From: Verrucomicrobiia bacterium
GTDB taxonomy: Bacteria > Verrucomicrobiota > Verrucomicrobiia > Limisphaerales > CAIMTB01
Direction: 5' to 3'
Assembly: GCA_019634625.1 (NCBI GenBank)
Contig: JAHCBA010000002.1
Location: 243,178-307,177 of the forward strand
DNA length: 64,000 bases
Shown here: positions 1-8,827 of the stretch, piece by piece
Layout: the number at the start of each line of letters is the position of its first letter
How positions within the stretch are numbered: the first letter of the stretch is position 1
Program-made: the position numbers and the translations under genes
Notes under the pieces: generated by a model
The model's database searches: none
What the model was told of the DNA's origin: nothing
What the model saw: only the letters and a program-made list of their open reading frames with translations

Positions 1-209
1 GTAATCGGCTCGATGGTGCTGACTATCAGGCGGCCCGGATCGTGGCAAGCGACAATTGGCCACTGCATCGTCGCACGGCGGGGGGAGAACCTCGGAGGAG
101 AGTCTTGCATTCGGGTGCCAGGTTCCTAGCGTCGTTGTCCCCCGCGCGATGCGCGAGACGGACCGGGCGGATTGCCGAAGACCTGACACCATCAAAGACC
201 GCTGATCCC

Positions 210-1121
210 ATGGGTTTAGACACCGAAACGGCCCGCTTCCTCCTGTCCAGCCGGAGGGATGGAGCGTCGTTCCGGCGCTGCGTCACTTTGGGGCGGCAGA
301 ACTACTTTCTCGGCAATCGGGAGGCAGAAGTCCTGCTGCGGGAGAACGGGATCGACCCGGCGCAGTTTCCCAAGCTTTTCGCGCAGCAGTATTCGCGGTA
401 CCGATACTCCGAAGACTTCTGGGAGGTCCTTGGCACCGAGGAGCTGGTGATGCTGGACGCCTCGAGTTACGAAGGCGCCACGTGGGTACACGACTTGAAC
501 CGGCCCATCCCGGATGACTGGCACCGGCGCTTTGATGCGGTGTGCGATCTTGGGACGCTTGAGCATGTGTTCCACCTCCCGGTGGCGCTGAAGAACTGCA
601 TGGAAATGGTGGATCTGGGCGGGCACCTGTTCCTGATGACACCCGCCAACAACTTTTTGGGCCACGGCTTCTACCAGTTCAGTCCCGAGCTGTTTCATCG
701 CGTGCTGTGCGAAGCCAACGGGTATTGTGTCGAACGCATGGTGGCCGTGGAATACGGACCCCGCCGGCGCTGGTACGAGGTCGCCGACCCGGCCCGGATC
801 CGCGCACGGGTCGCCCTGATCAACACGTATCCGGTGATGCTCTTCGTCCGGGCCCGCCGCACCGCCATGACCGCGGTCCTGCGGGACGACCCGCAACAGA
901 GCGACTGCAGTGCTCAGTGGTCGAATCAGGCAACTCCAGCCCAGAGCGGGGAAGTGGACCGACTGGCCTCGGCCAGGCTGGACCGGATCAAGCGCCTGTT
1001 GCTCGAGCGCTTTCCCCGATTGGCGCGGGCGCTTGAGGGATTTCGCTATTCGACATGGAATCCGGAGTGGACCTTCCGCAACCGGCGATCGTTCACGCCG
1101 GTGCCGCGCCAGCGGCGTTGA
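210..1121 (+). CDS. SAM-dependent methyltransferase-like protein
   Basis: 303 residues from the ATG at 210; an in-frame ATG at 42 exists, but the extra 56 residues are Arg/Ala-rich and look non-coding. The centre resembles a class I methyltransferase fold: an acidic strand end (LVMLDAS, about residues 79-85), then FDAVCDLGTLEHV and GGHLFLMTP, which match the post-II/motif IV and motif V strands of methyltransferases that act on small molecules or glycans. The glycine-rich motif I is degenerate (VTLGRQ). No signal peptide, so cytoplasmic. It stands opposite the YfhO-type gene and may serve cell-surface polysaccharide or lipid modification, but the substrate cannot be read from sequence. Fold assignment is fairly likely; activity is inferred. 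Confidence 0.7.
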   Translation: MGLDTETARFLLSSRRDGASFRRCVTLGRQNYFLGNREAEVLLRENGIDPAQFPKLFAQQYSRYRYSEDFWEVLGTEELVMLDASSYEGATWVHDLNRPIPDDWHRRFDAVCDLGTLEHVFHLPVALKNCMEMVDLGGHLFLMTPANNFLGHGFYQFSPELFHRVLCEANGYCVERMVAVEYGPRRRWYEVADPARIRARVALINTYPVMLFVRARRTAMTAVLRDDPQQSDCSAQWSNQATPAQSGEVDRLASARLDRIKRLLLERFPRLARALEGFRYSTWNPEWTFRNRRSFTPVPRQRR

Positions 1122-1178
1122 CCGGTTGCCCGGCGTGGTCCGCCCCACGGGGCGGCCATTCACACCTTGGATTGGACT

Positions 1179-3869
1179 TCAGGTGGAGGATTTGCCAGCG
1201 GCGGACACCTCGCGGAGCGGGTCCCGAAACCGGCCTGTGGAAGCCCATCCGAGGATGCCAAACGCGGCGGACAGCGCCGCGAGCGATGTCCAAAGCGTCC
1301 TGGCAGGGGGTTCAAAGCGGAACTCCACCTCATGAGCACCTGGGCTGAGATAGACACCCCTCATTACGTAATTGGCCCGGAGCATGGGTTCATCCCTTCC
1401 ATCCACCTTCACCTGCCATCCCGGGGCGAAGCGGTCATTGACGAGAAGCACACTCGGCGTTCTGGCCTCCGTCCGAATCACAAAGCGGGTCGGTCCGTAC
1501 TCGATGTAGTCTGCCGTACCAGCCGGCTGGTGAGAGGTTTCAACCGAGGGTTTCGGGATGGCCTGCGCCACGAGGACCTCGGCCCGGGGATCGAACTCCG
1601 GGGACGCCAGGAGCCGCAGCGCATCCTCGTCGGAAATGCCTTCCCGCCATTGGTCGAACAGCATGGCTCGGGGAAGGACGCCCGAGAATTCAATCAGTGC
1701 AAACGGCCCCTCGCGATTGGTGCTGAGCTGAATCAACCCGTCCGGAGTCTGCCCCAAAGTGAATGCCGTGTGGACACGGAATCGCCGCCGCTCGGGATCC
1801 AGCTGCTGGTTCATCGCCTCCACAAGAGGCGCGAGCGCCAGGAGGTAGCGCGTATTGGTCAGTTCCCATTCCCGAAGGGGATTGGCACGAAGAGCGCCCG
1901 CGTAGGCCATATAGTCGGCTGGTGGACGCGGCATCTGGACCACTTCCAGCGCCTGGATGTCATAATAGGGCAACTGATGTTGAAGCCATTCCCCGCCATA
2001 GACGCTTCCGAGGGTTCGCAGCAGCTGCCCGGCCTCTCCCGGCATGGCGAACGGCATGCGCCCGCTGACCCGGCCGAGATGGGGCTCCGCGCGGAGGGTG
2101 TCGAAGACGGGGTTCGTGGCCAGGCGATCCTTCCAGTTATAGTGGATGATCCAGGGGGTATTGGCCCGAGCCAGATCCAGGACCAGGAAAAGCCCCAATG
2201 CGATCGTGGCAGCACGGGCGCGGTCACCGGATAACCAGCGCGTCAGCATGGCGGTCATCAGCAACACACAGACTGCCAGCACCATCACGAAGGTGCCGGC
2301 CTCGCCACGAGCAAAGCGCGCGACGGCTTCGGCGTCCGGTCCGCGAAATCCCACTTCAGCCAGGTGTCTCAGATGCGCCAGGCTCCCATGGGTCGATCCC
2401 AGCATCAGCCAGCCCATGATCGCCGCGGCGAGCGCCAGCCCCGAGAAATACATCCAACCCCGTTCCCATGACGCGGCCTTGGGCCACCACTCACGAAAGG
2501 AACTCACCAGACCGCCTCGCCCTATCGGCGAACGTGCAACCCAGCCCCGCCACAGCCCCTGCAATCCGTACGCAAAAAGGATGACCAGGGCGATGTTGAA
2601 GGGATGCAGGAACTTCATCGGAATACGGATCGTGTTCAGGTACGGGATCGCATAGACGATCCGGTAGAACGGTGCGAAACGCCCGTAGGCGAACAGCAGG
2701 GAGACAATCGCCGCCACTCCCCAAAACCAGATCCAGCGCCGCTCGACCGGCGTAAAGATGTCGGAATTCCGACGCAGACTCAGGACCACTCCGAACATCG
2801 CGACCCAGACCACCAGCACGCCGGCGTAGTGACCCGCTCCGGAATGTCGCAATTGAGCCGGTGGCGCGTCCGCGGGGTCCCGACGATCCGACGCCCAGTA
2901 ATCGTCCCAGGCGATATCCATGCCGACCTTGCCCCAGTACTCACCACCGCCAGGCGTGTCCATGCGGTATCCGAAGAGACCCGGAATGACAGCGCGCAGT
3001 GTCTCCTTCGGAGGAAGACTCCATTGGGTGATATAACCCCACCGGGCCTCCCGACTTTCGGTATCCTGGGTCATGCCGACCGTCCCTGTGATTCCAGTCT
3101 GGATCAGACCCAGCATCACATGGATGGCCACCACGCCGGCCGCCAGGGCCATCACCGCCGTGCGAACGAGTCCGGCTCCCAATCGCGCCAGGGCAGGGGC
3201 TGATCCCCGTTCGTTCCACGCTTGAAACACGGCAAATGCTGCGACATACAGGCTGAGAATGGCGCCATTGTCGAAGCCCTCCATGACCGCGTGCCCCAGC
3301 GCCGCGCCAGCGAGAGTTCCTCGGACCCAGAACGGTCTCGTCTTCCACTGCAACGCCGCGAGGGCCAGGAAGGCCGAGGCCACACAGACAGTCAGGGTGG
3401 GGAGCCCCCAGCACCCGTAGCTGAAGAAATCGGAGTTCAAGGCGCCCGCCAGCCCTGCCAGAAGCGCGATCTCGGAACGAAGACCGGAGGCGCGGCAGAA
3501 CAATCCGACACTGACACCAAGCAACAGACTTGCCAGGGCTGGGGCGAAGTTGATGTAGCCGTGCGGCCCGAGCAGCCAGAGCCAGAGGAAATTCCAGGTC
3601 AAAGGGCGGCTGACACCATCGAAGCCCAGCCAGTTCAGGTCGAGCCAGACCCTCCTCCACCCCTCGGGCATGGCGTTCATCTCGGAGGCCACCAGTCCCA
3701 GCGGCCCGTCATTCGCGAACAGCGCCATGCCGGGGCGGAAGCTGTCGCGGAAAAGGAAGCCGAGGACGACGATCAACACGAGGACCAGCGGCAGGAACCC
3801 GGTGCCGCGCATCGACCAGGCCGGCGCGGACTTGTCCTCGGTCGCGGGACGTGAAGCAGGACGGCGCAT
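1179..3869 (-). CDS. YfhO-family polytopic membrane protein
   Basis: 896 residues from the ATG at 3869; a 58-residue upstream extension reads through a dispersed repeat and is rejected. The N-terminus has a hydrophobic helix (about 26-45) followed by about a dozen further membrane segments up to about residue 590, then a soluble region, then a final membrane helix near 859-877. The C-terminal soluble part contains NDRFAPGWQVKVDG and GAHEVEFRFEP, typical of the YfhO/GT-C-like family, where a large extracytoplasmic domain follows a transmembrane bundle. Family members act in glycosylation of lipoteichoic acid or other surface polymers, or are uncharacterised. It converges with the methyltransferase-like gene. 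The family call is good, the substrate unknown. Confidence 0.8.
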   Translation of the reverse strand: MRRPASRPATEDKSAPAWSMRGTGFLPLVLVLIVVLGFLFRDSFRPGMALFANDGPLGLVASEMNAMPEGWRRVWLDLNWLGFDGVSRPLTWNFLWLWLLGPHGYINFAPALASLLLGVSVGLFCRASGLRSEIALLAGLAGALNSDFFSYGCWGLPTLTVCVASAFLALAALQWKTRPFWVRGTLAGAALGHAVMEGFDNGAILSLYVAAFAVFQAWNERGSAPALARLGAGLVRTAVMALAAGVVAIHVMLGLIQTGITGTVGMTQDTESREARWGYITQWSLPPKETLRAVIPGLFGYRMDTPGGGEYWGKVGMDIAWDDYWASDRRDPADAPPAQLRHSGAGHYAGVLVVWVAMFGVVLSLRRNSDIFTPVERRWIWFWGVAAIVSLLFAYGRFAPFYRIVYAIPYLNTIRIPMKFLHPFNIALVILFAYGLQGLWRGWVARSPIGRGGLVSSFREWWPKAASWERGWMYFSGLALAAAIMGWLMLGSTHGSLAHLRHLAEVGFRGPDAEAVARFARGEAGTFVMVLAVCVLLMTAMLTRWLSGDRARAATIALGLFLVLDLARANTPWIIHYNWKDRLATNPVFDTLRAEPHLGRVSGRMPFAMPGEAGQLLRTLGSVYGGEWLQHQLPYYDIQALEVVQMPRPPADYMAYAGALRANPLREWELTNTRYLLALAPLVEAMNQQLDPERRRFRVHTAFTLGQTPDGLIQLSTNREGPFALIEFSGVLPRAMLFDQWREGISDEDALRLLASPEFDPRAEVLVAQAIPKPSVETSHQPAGTADYIEYGPTRFVIRTEARTPSVLLVNDRFAPGWQVKVDGRDEPMLRANYVMRGVYLSPGAHEVEFRFEPPARTLWTSLAALSAAFGILGWASTGRFRDPLREVSAAGKSST

Positions 3870-3968
3870 GAGTGGGGGACCATGCCCAGCCGATCCCAAA
3901 CCGACAAGCGCGGTGCCGGAAGCGACCGCCCCGCGGGTGCATCCCGCAGTGGTGGGGAGAGGTGCTTC

Positions 3969-4040
3969 GGAGGGCCGATTTCCACGAGGCCGCATGGGAG
4001 TGGTGCGATGGGCTTGAGGACTCCCGGATCTGATCCCTCC
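3969..4040 (+). repeat. REPIN-like dispersed repeat, family 1, copy A
   Basis: Inverted-repeat unit of 72 bp opening with GGAGGGCCGATTTCCACGAG and closing with CCCTCC; the two ends are imperfect inverted repeats of about 20 bp. Three further copies lie at 24484, 34111 and 43604 (reverse orientation). It lies between the YfhO-type gene and the toxin remnant. Confidence 0.75.
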
Positions 4041-4081
4041 CAAGTGAAGATGGGCTCCCGCTCCGCGCTCAGGCCGACGCG

Positions 4082-4205
4082 TTACATGCCGGCGATGGCC
4101 AGGCCTTGGAGGATGCGCTGTGCGATCTCACGCCGCCTGGCAGGACACCAGAACACACGGATGGTCTCCGAAAACCTCGGCGGTATGGATGTCCCAGGCC
4201 TTCAA
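4082..4205 (-). pseudogene. Deleted toxin gene remnant downstream of RHH antitoxin
   Basis: Reading minus from a TTG at 4205 that overlaps the antitoxin stop gives KAWDIHTAEVFGDHPCVLVS and then a stop at 4128-4130. In a shifted frame RREIAQRILQGLAIAGM follows, with a stop at 4082. The first part resembles the N-terminus and the second the C-terminus of small MazF/PemK-like endoribonuclease toxins, which are normally about 100-120 residues; the middle is gone. Position directly after, and overlapping, an antitoxin gene supports the reading. What remains should be inactive. The fusion of an N- and a C-terminal end is directly visible; the toxin identity is inferred from memory of the family. 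Confidence 0.5.
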
Positions 4206-4483
4206 TCGACCTCCTTGAAGCGCTGGGCTCCGATCAGCCGGCGGATCTGCTCATGATCGTCGTCTTCCTGCCGGTACAGCGCCCGGGCGGTCCTTGCGGG
4301 CCAGGGATCGACGGTGGTCAGCCTGCCGGCGGAACGCTTCAAGGCCTCCACGACCTTCGGAAGTCCGAAGGCGAGAGCCTGGCGCATCAGTTCGGCGCGG
4401 CTCAGACCGGTCTCTTCAGCGGCCTTGGCAACGTCCCGCGCCAGGTGCTCATCGAGTGGAAGGGGATACACGGCGTTGCCCAT
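4202..4483 (-). CDS. Ribbon-helix-helix antitoxin-like regulator (orphan)
   Basis: 93 residues. The N-terminal part, PLPLDEHLARDVAKAAEETG, followed by LSRAELMRQALAFGL, fits a CopG/MetJ-type ribbon-helix-helix DNA-binding domain: a beta strand, then two helices with an S-R-A-E-L turn. The charged C-terminal half (RQEDDDHEQIRRLIGAQ) would be the toxin-binding tail. The ATG at 4483 is preceded by AGGA seven bases upstream, inside a palindrome that probably is its operator. The adjacent toxin gene is deleted, so this is a solitary antitoxin, perhaps kept as a regulator. Confidence is good for the fold and moderate for the role. Confidence 0.75.
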   Translation of the reverse strand: MGNAVYPLPLDEHLARDVAKAAEETGLSRAELMRQALAFGLPKVVEALKRSAGRLTTVDPWPARTARALYRQEDDDHEQIRRLIGAQRFKEVD

Positions 4484-4498
4484 ATAGGGATCCTATAT
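4482..4498 (-). promoter_or_regulatory. Palindromic operator overlapping the antitoxin start
   Basis: ATATAGG-GAT-CCTATAT: perfect 7-bp arms around a 3-bp centre. The palindrome covers the first two bases of the start codon and contains the AGGA ribosome-binding site. RHH antitoxins typically bind such palindromes to repress their own operon. Confidence 0.55.
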
Positions 4499-4634
4499 TC
4501 CCCGTCCCCGGGGTCAATCGGATCGGGATGCAGCGAAGCAGGCGTTTCGGACGCCAGCCGGCTTTCCAGCGTCGGGCCGGGGACGTAGGCTTTCCAACGA
4601 TGTCGCTGGAGTATCCGTCCGCCGGCCTGTCGTC

Positions 4635-6722
4635 ATGAACCGTATCCGCCTTCTCTCCGAACAGGTGGCGAACCAGATCGCGGCGGGGGAGGTGGTGGAG
4701 CGTCCTGCCAGCGTGGTGAAGGAGCTGGTCGAGAACAGCCTGGATGCCGGAGCCACGCGGATTGCCGTGGAAATTGCGGCGGCCGGGCGCGGGCTGATCC
4801 GGGTGACGGATGACGGCTCGGGAATGAGCCGGGACGATGCGCTGCTGTGCCTCGAACGGCATGCCACGAGCAAGATCACGGCGGCGGACGACCTGATCCG
4901 GGTGACCACGATGGGGTTTCGGGGCGAGGCCATCCCGAGCATTGCCAGCGTCTCGCGGTTTTCGCTGACGACGCGCGAGCGGGACGTGGGGGACGGCACG
5001 GCGCCGGGCACGCAGATCGTGATCCACGGCGGCAAGATTCTTGAAGTCCGGGAGTCGGGTGGGGCACCGGGCACGGTCATTGAAGTGCGGGGGCTGTTCT
5101 TCAATATGCCGGCCCGCCGGAAGTTCCTGCGAAGCGACGAGACGGAACGGGCCCACATCCAGCATTGGCTGACGACCGCCGCTCTGGCGCATCCGCATGT
5201 GGCGTTCAGTCTGTCGGTCGAAGGGCGCACCGTCTGGCACCTTCCGGCAGAGGCGGCGCGTGAGACGCCCGCGGACGTCCACCGCAGTCTTCGGGAACGC
5301 CTGCGCCTGCTGGTGGGCGACGGACTCGAGTGGGTGGCCGTCGATGCCGAAGGGGAACTCGGTGCGGCCCGCGTCGCTCCCGAACGGCCCGAAGCTCCGC
5401 CCGAAACCTCGCCGCCGTCCCCCGTTCGGATCTGGGGCTGGATCGGCGCGCCCGGGGTTTCGCGGGCGACGCGGGACGATCAGCATCTTTTCGTGAACCG
5501 GCGCCCGGTCGAGAACCGCGGGCTCAACGCCTCGCTTCTCGAGGGTTACCACAACGCCCTCATGAAGGGCCGTTATCCGATGGCCTGCCTGTTTCTCGAA
5601 CTCGATCCGGCCGAGGTCGATGTGAACATTCACCCCGCCAAGCGCGAGGTGAAGTTCCACCGCGAATGGGCGGTGCGCCGGTTCGTGGCCGGCGCCGTGC
5701 GCGAAGCCCTCAAGGACTGGCACCTTTCGGCCACCGGCGGGAACTCCACCCCCTCGGCCGTCCCGCCCAACCCCATCTCAGCCCACGGTCCGGCCGCTGT
5801 CGGATCGGAGTCAGGTACGCGGTTGCCGCCGGCTCCGGTGCAACCGGAGTGGCACCAGGTGACGGGGACGCAACCCGCCCGCCCCTCGACCGCAGCGCCG
5901 CTGGCTGCGCCCACACCAAACCCGCCGGCGGGAAGTGCTCCTCGTGGAGACGCTGCGTCAACGAGCGCTGTGTCAGGTCCGATCGACGGGGTGAAAGCGG
6001 ACCCAGGGTCGCGGATGGAACCGGATTCGCCTGCCACGATCCCTTCCGCAGGCTCATCCGCAGGTCCGGCCGGTGTCCCGTCCGCGTCCGCTCGGGCCGC
6101 GACGACGGCGCCGGCGTTGGTTCAGCCCTTGCCGCTGCTGGCGATTCCGCTTCGGGTGGTCGGGGTGGTAGGCCGGTTGTACGTGGTGCTGGAATCGGAT
6201 CGCGGTCTGGTGCTGATGGATCAGCACGCGGCCCACGAACGGGTGTTGTACGAACAGATGCTGCGACGGATGGAGAAGGGTGACGGGGCACCGTCCCAGC
6301 GGCTGCTGCTTCCCGAGACTCTCGAATTGTCCCCGCGCGACGCGGCGTTTCTGCGGGAGAACCTGACGGCGCTGGGCCGGCTGGGGGTGGGCTTGAGCGA
6401 GTTTGGCGAGCGGACCTTCCTGCTGGATGCGTTGCCGGCCTTTGTGAAGTCGGCGGCGCCGCGGCAGTTCGCTTTGGAGTTGGTGGACGAGTTGCGGGCC
6501 GCCGGGTCGTCGGTCAACGCATGGCGGCTCGGCGAAGCGGTGGTGGCCAAGACAGTGTGCCGCCATTCCGTGAAGGCCAACGATCCGCTGGCCGTTCCGG
6601 AGATCGAGGCGCTGCTCGACGACCTGCGCCGGTGCGACATGCCGTACACCTGTCCCCACGGCCGCCCCACGCTGATCGAGATGAGCCTCCGCGAACTGGA
6701 TCGTCGGTTTGGCCGCGTCTGA
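4635..6722 (+). CDS. mutL: DNA mismatch repair protein MutL
   Basis: 695 residues. The N-terminal GHKL ATPase has all signature motifs: VVKELVENSLDAGAT (motif I), TDDGSGM (II) and TMGFRGEA (III), then a transducer domain to about residue 350. A Pro/Ala/Ser-rich linker of roughly 150 residues follows. The C-terminal dimerisation domain keeps the metal-dependent endonuclease motif DQHAAHERVLYE at residue 529, and later CRHSVK and CPHGRP. MutL with this motif nicks DNA itself, as in organisms without MutH, so repair here is expected to be methyl-independent. It works with MutS (not in the window) in post-replicative mismatch repair. The start is the first ATG of the reading frame and begins exactly at the conserved MNRIRLLSEQVANQIAAGEV. 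Confidence 0.97.
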   Translation: MNRIRLLSEQVANQIAAGEVVERPASVVKELVENSLDAGATRIAVEIAAAGRGLIRVTDDGSGMSRDDALLCLERHATSKITAADDLIRVTTMGFRGEAIPSIASVSRFSLTTRERDVGDGTAPGTQIVIHGGKILEVRESGGAPGTVIEVRGLFFNMPARRKFLRSDETERAHIQHWLTTAALAHPHVAFSLSVEGRTVWHLPAEAARETPADVHRSLRERLRLLVGDGLEWVAVDAEGELGAARVAPERPEAPPETSPPSPVRIWGWIGAPGVSRATRDDQHLFVNRRPVENRGLNASLLEGYHNALMKGRYPMACLFLELDPAEVDVNIHPAKREVKFHREWAVRRFVAGAVREALKDWHLSATGGNSTPSAVPPNPISAHGPAAVGSESGTRLPPAPVQPEWHQVTGTQPARPSTAAPLAAPTPNPPAGSAPRGDAASTSAVSGPIDGVKADPGSRMEPDSPATIPSAGSSAGPAGVPSASARAATTAPALVQPLPLLAIPLRVVGVVGRLYVVLESDRGLVLMDQHAAHERVLYEQMLRRMEKGDGAPSQRLLLPETLELSPRDAAFLRENLTALGRLGVGLSEFGERTFLLDALPAFVKSAAPRQFALELVDELRAAGSSVNAWRLGEAVVAKTVCRHSVKANDPLAVPEIEALLDDLRRCDMPYTCPHGRPTLIEMSLRELDRRFGRV

Positions 6723-6754
6723 CCGCCCGCCGCCGGTTCCCCGGTCTCCCGGTG

Positions 6755-8212
6755 TCAGGCGGAGTAGTCCAGATAGACCGTCCGGGTCCGGGTGTAGAAA
6801 TCGAGCGCCGCGAGGCCCTGTTCCCGGAAGCTGTCGGTGCTGCTGCCTTTCACCCCGCCGAACGGGGCCTGGAGTGCCAGGCCGGTGCTGATCTGGTTGA
6901 CCTTCACCACTCCGGCCTGGATGCGGTCCACGTACCGAAGCGCCTTGGCAAAATCGCGGGTCACCACGCTGGCGCTGAGGCCGAACTCGACCCCGTTGGC
7001 CAGCGCGATCGCATGGTCGAAATCGTCCGCCGCCAGAATGCCGACCACCGGCCCAAACACCTCCTCGCAGGCGAGCCGCGTGTCCGGTCGGACCTCGTCC
7101 AGCACGGTGGGTTCAAGGAACCAGCCATGGGCATGCTCGCCCTGGTCGAGGCGGCGTCCGCCGAACCGCACCCGGGCGCCCTGGTCGGTGGCGATGCGGA
7201 CATAGTCGAGATCGGTGTCGCGTTGGGCCTGGCTGACAGCGGGTCCCATGGTCACTCCGTCCCGCAGTCCCGATCCGACGACCACGGCGCGGGCCCGGGC
7301 GACGAGTTTCTCGGTGAAGGCTTCGAGGACAGGGCGCTCGACGATGACGCGGCTGGTCGCGGTGCAGGCCTGTCCGGTGAGCCCGAAACCGGCGGTGGCC
7401 ACCAGCCGGGCGGCAAGATCAAGATCGGCGTCGGCCAGGACCAGGGTGGGATTCTTGCCTCCCATTTCCATCTGGTTGCGGATCATGCGGGGGGCCAGCG
7501 CGGTGTGAAGTCCGGTGCCGACCTGCCGTGAACCCGTGAAACTCACCGCCGCCACCGCGGGATGGGCGACGACTTCCTCGCCGAAATCGCGTCCCTGGCC
7601 GGTGACCACATTGAGCACGCCGGCGGGGAGCCCGGCTTCGACGAGGGCGAGGGCCAGTTCGAGGGCGAGCGCGGGGGCGGCGCTGGCGGGTTTGAGGACG
7701 ACCGTGTTGCCGCAAAGGAGGGCGGGGGCGGCCTTCCAGGCCGGGATGGCCACGGGAAAGTTCCAGGGAGTGATGAGGGCCACGACCCCCAGGGGATCTC
7801 TGCGGGTGTACAGCAGGTTGGCTGGCAGATCGTGGGGCAGGGTCTGTCCGCCAAGCACGTACCCCAGGGCACCGTAATAGCGGAAAATGTCGATGGCCCG
7901 CTGCACTTCGCCGGTGGCCTCGGCCAGGGTCTTGCCCTCTTCGCGGGTCAACCGCTCGGCGAGTGCGGCCTTGCGACTGGCGAGTCCCTGCGACGCCTGA
8001 CTCAGGATGCGTCCACGGGCCACAGGGGTCAGTGCGGCCCATTCTGGGAATGCCTTGGCCGCTGCGTCGAAGGCCTGCCGGACGTCGATCCGACCGGAAC
8101 TCGGGTACGTTGCCACCGTCTGCCGGATGTCGGACGGATCGAGGGTCTCGAAGGTGCGCCCGTCCCCGGCGCCCACCCATTCGCCGCCAATGAGGTTCTT
8201 ATAGGTTTGCAT
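6755..8212 (-). CDS. NAD(P)-dependent aldehyde dehydrogenase
   Basis: 485 residues, full length for the ALDH superfamily. Visible hallmarks: TPWNFP with the oxyanion Asn151, LKPAS cofactor loop, FTGSRQVG, general base Glu249 in MEMGGKN, catalytic Cys283 in GQACTATS, and EEVFGPV. It oxidises an aldehyde to a carboxylate with NAD(P)+. The overall pattern (LTGQACTATS, APFGGVKGSS) is closest in my reading to alpha-ketoglutaric semialdehyde and related semialdehyde dehydrogenases, but the substrate is not certain. It is convergent with mutL and not in an operon. Cytoplasmic. Confidence 0.93.
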   Translation of the reverse strand: MQTYKNLIGGEWVGAGDGRTFETLDPSDIRQTVATYPSSGRIDVRQAFDAAAKAFPEWAALTPVARGRILSQASQGLASRKAALAERLTREEGKTLAEATGEVQRAIDIFRYYGALGYVLGGQTLPHDLPANLLYTRRDPLGVVALITPWNFPVAIPAWKAAPALLCGNTVVLKPASAAPALALELALALVEAGLPAGVLNVVTGQGRDFGEEVVAHPAVAAVSFTGSRQVGTGLHTALAPRMIRNQMEMGGKNPTLVLADADLDLAARLVATAGFGLTGQACTATSRVIVERPVLEAFTEKLVARARAVVVGSGLRDGVTMGPAVSQAQRDTDLDYVRIATDQGARVRFGGRRLDQGEHAHGWFLEPTVLDEVRPDTRLACEEVFGPVVGILAADDFDHAIALANGVEFGLSASVVTRDFAKALRYVDRIQAGVVKVNQISTGLALQAPFGGVKGSSTDSFREQGLAALDFYTRTRTVYLDYSA

Positions 8213-8827
8213 ATCGCACGTTGGGTTGAGCGTTCCTCACCGCGAAGCCCGGGGGCGAGTCTGGAATGCGCGACACGATCGCGCCGGCGATCGGATCCTC
8301 AGGCCGGTATCAAGGCGCTCAACACGGAGTCGAGTGGAATGGAGAGCGGCGGTTTGGGCGGTTCTGGGGTTGGGTGTCCGCGCTTCAGCGGGTGCCGAGC
8401 CGTCGGATTGATCGCCGTTTAGAACGCCTGGTTTAAAAGGCCTGGCAGATAATTGCTGACGCCCTGTTGCAGCCCGGAGCGGCCATGAGTTGCTTCAGGC
8501 CGCAGTGGATTCCGATATTGCCGGTGGGTCAATAAGAGCCTGCCTGCCTTTATATAATTTCCGACAACATTATTAAGCCTGACTTGTTATGTTAATTCTG
8601 GGTCAACTGTATCTAGCCGGTCTTTCTATTTGGTTTATTGACTTCGGACCTTGGGACAGGGTTATGGGTCAACAATTTGGATCCTGGCGATTGGGGCGCG
8701 AGGACGAAGAAGCCGCGAACCGGGAATGGGCGGTGCATCACCAAGACCGGCCCCGCCAATCCTCCCGCTTTCCAGTCCGCTCCCGAGAGAATCGTGCGTG
8801 AAGAGGGGGTGCCCGGGGTCCACCCGC
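8213..8827. other. 615-bp gap without a convincing gene
   Basis: Short reading frames here show no family features and no coding bias. Bases 8430-8690 are clearly more AT-rich than the surroundings and probably hold promoter or spacer DNA. At 8369-8394 lies a single copy of repeat family 2 (GTTGGGTGTCCGCGCTTCAG and following bases). Confidence 0.5.

Noticed and set aside
8589..8801. 70-residue plus frame in the AT-rich gap
   Set aside because: No SD, no family features, and the following sequence is clearly non-coding.
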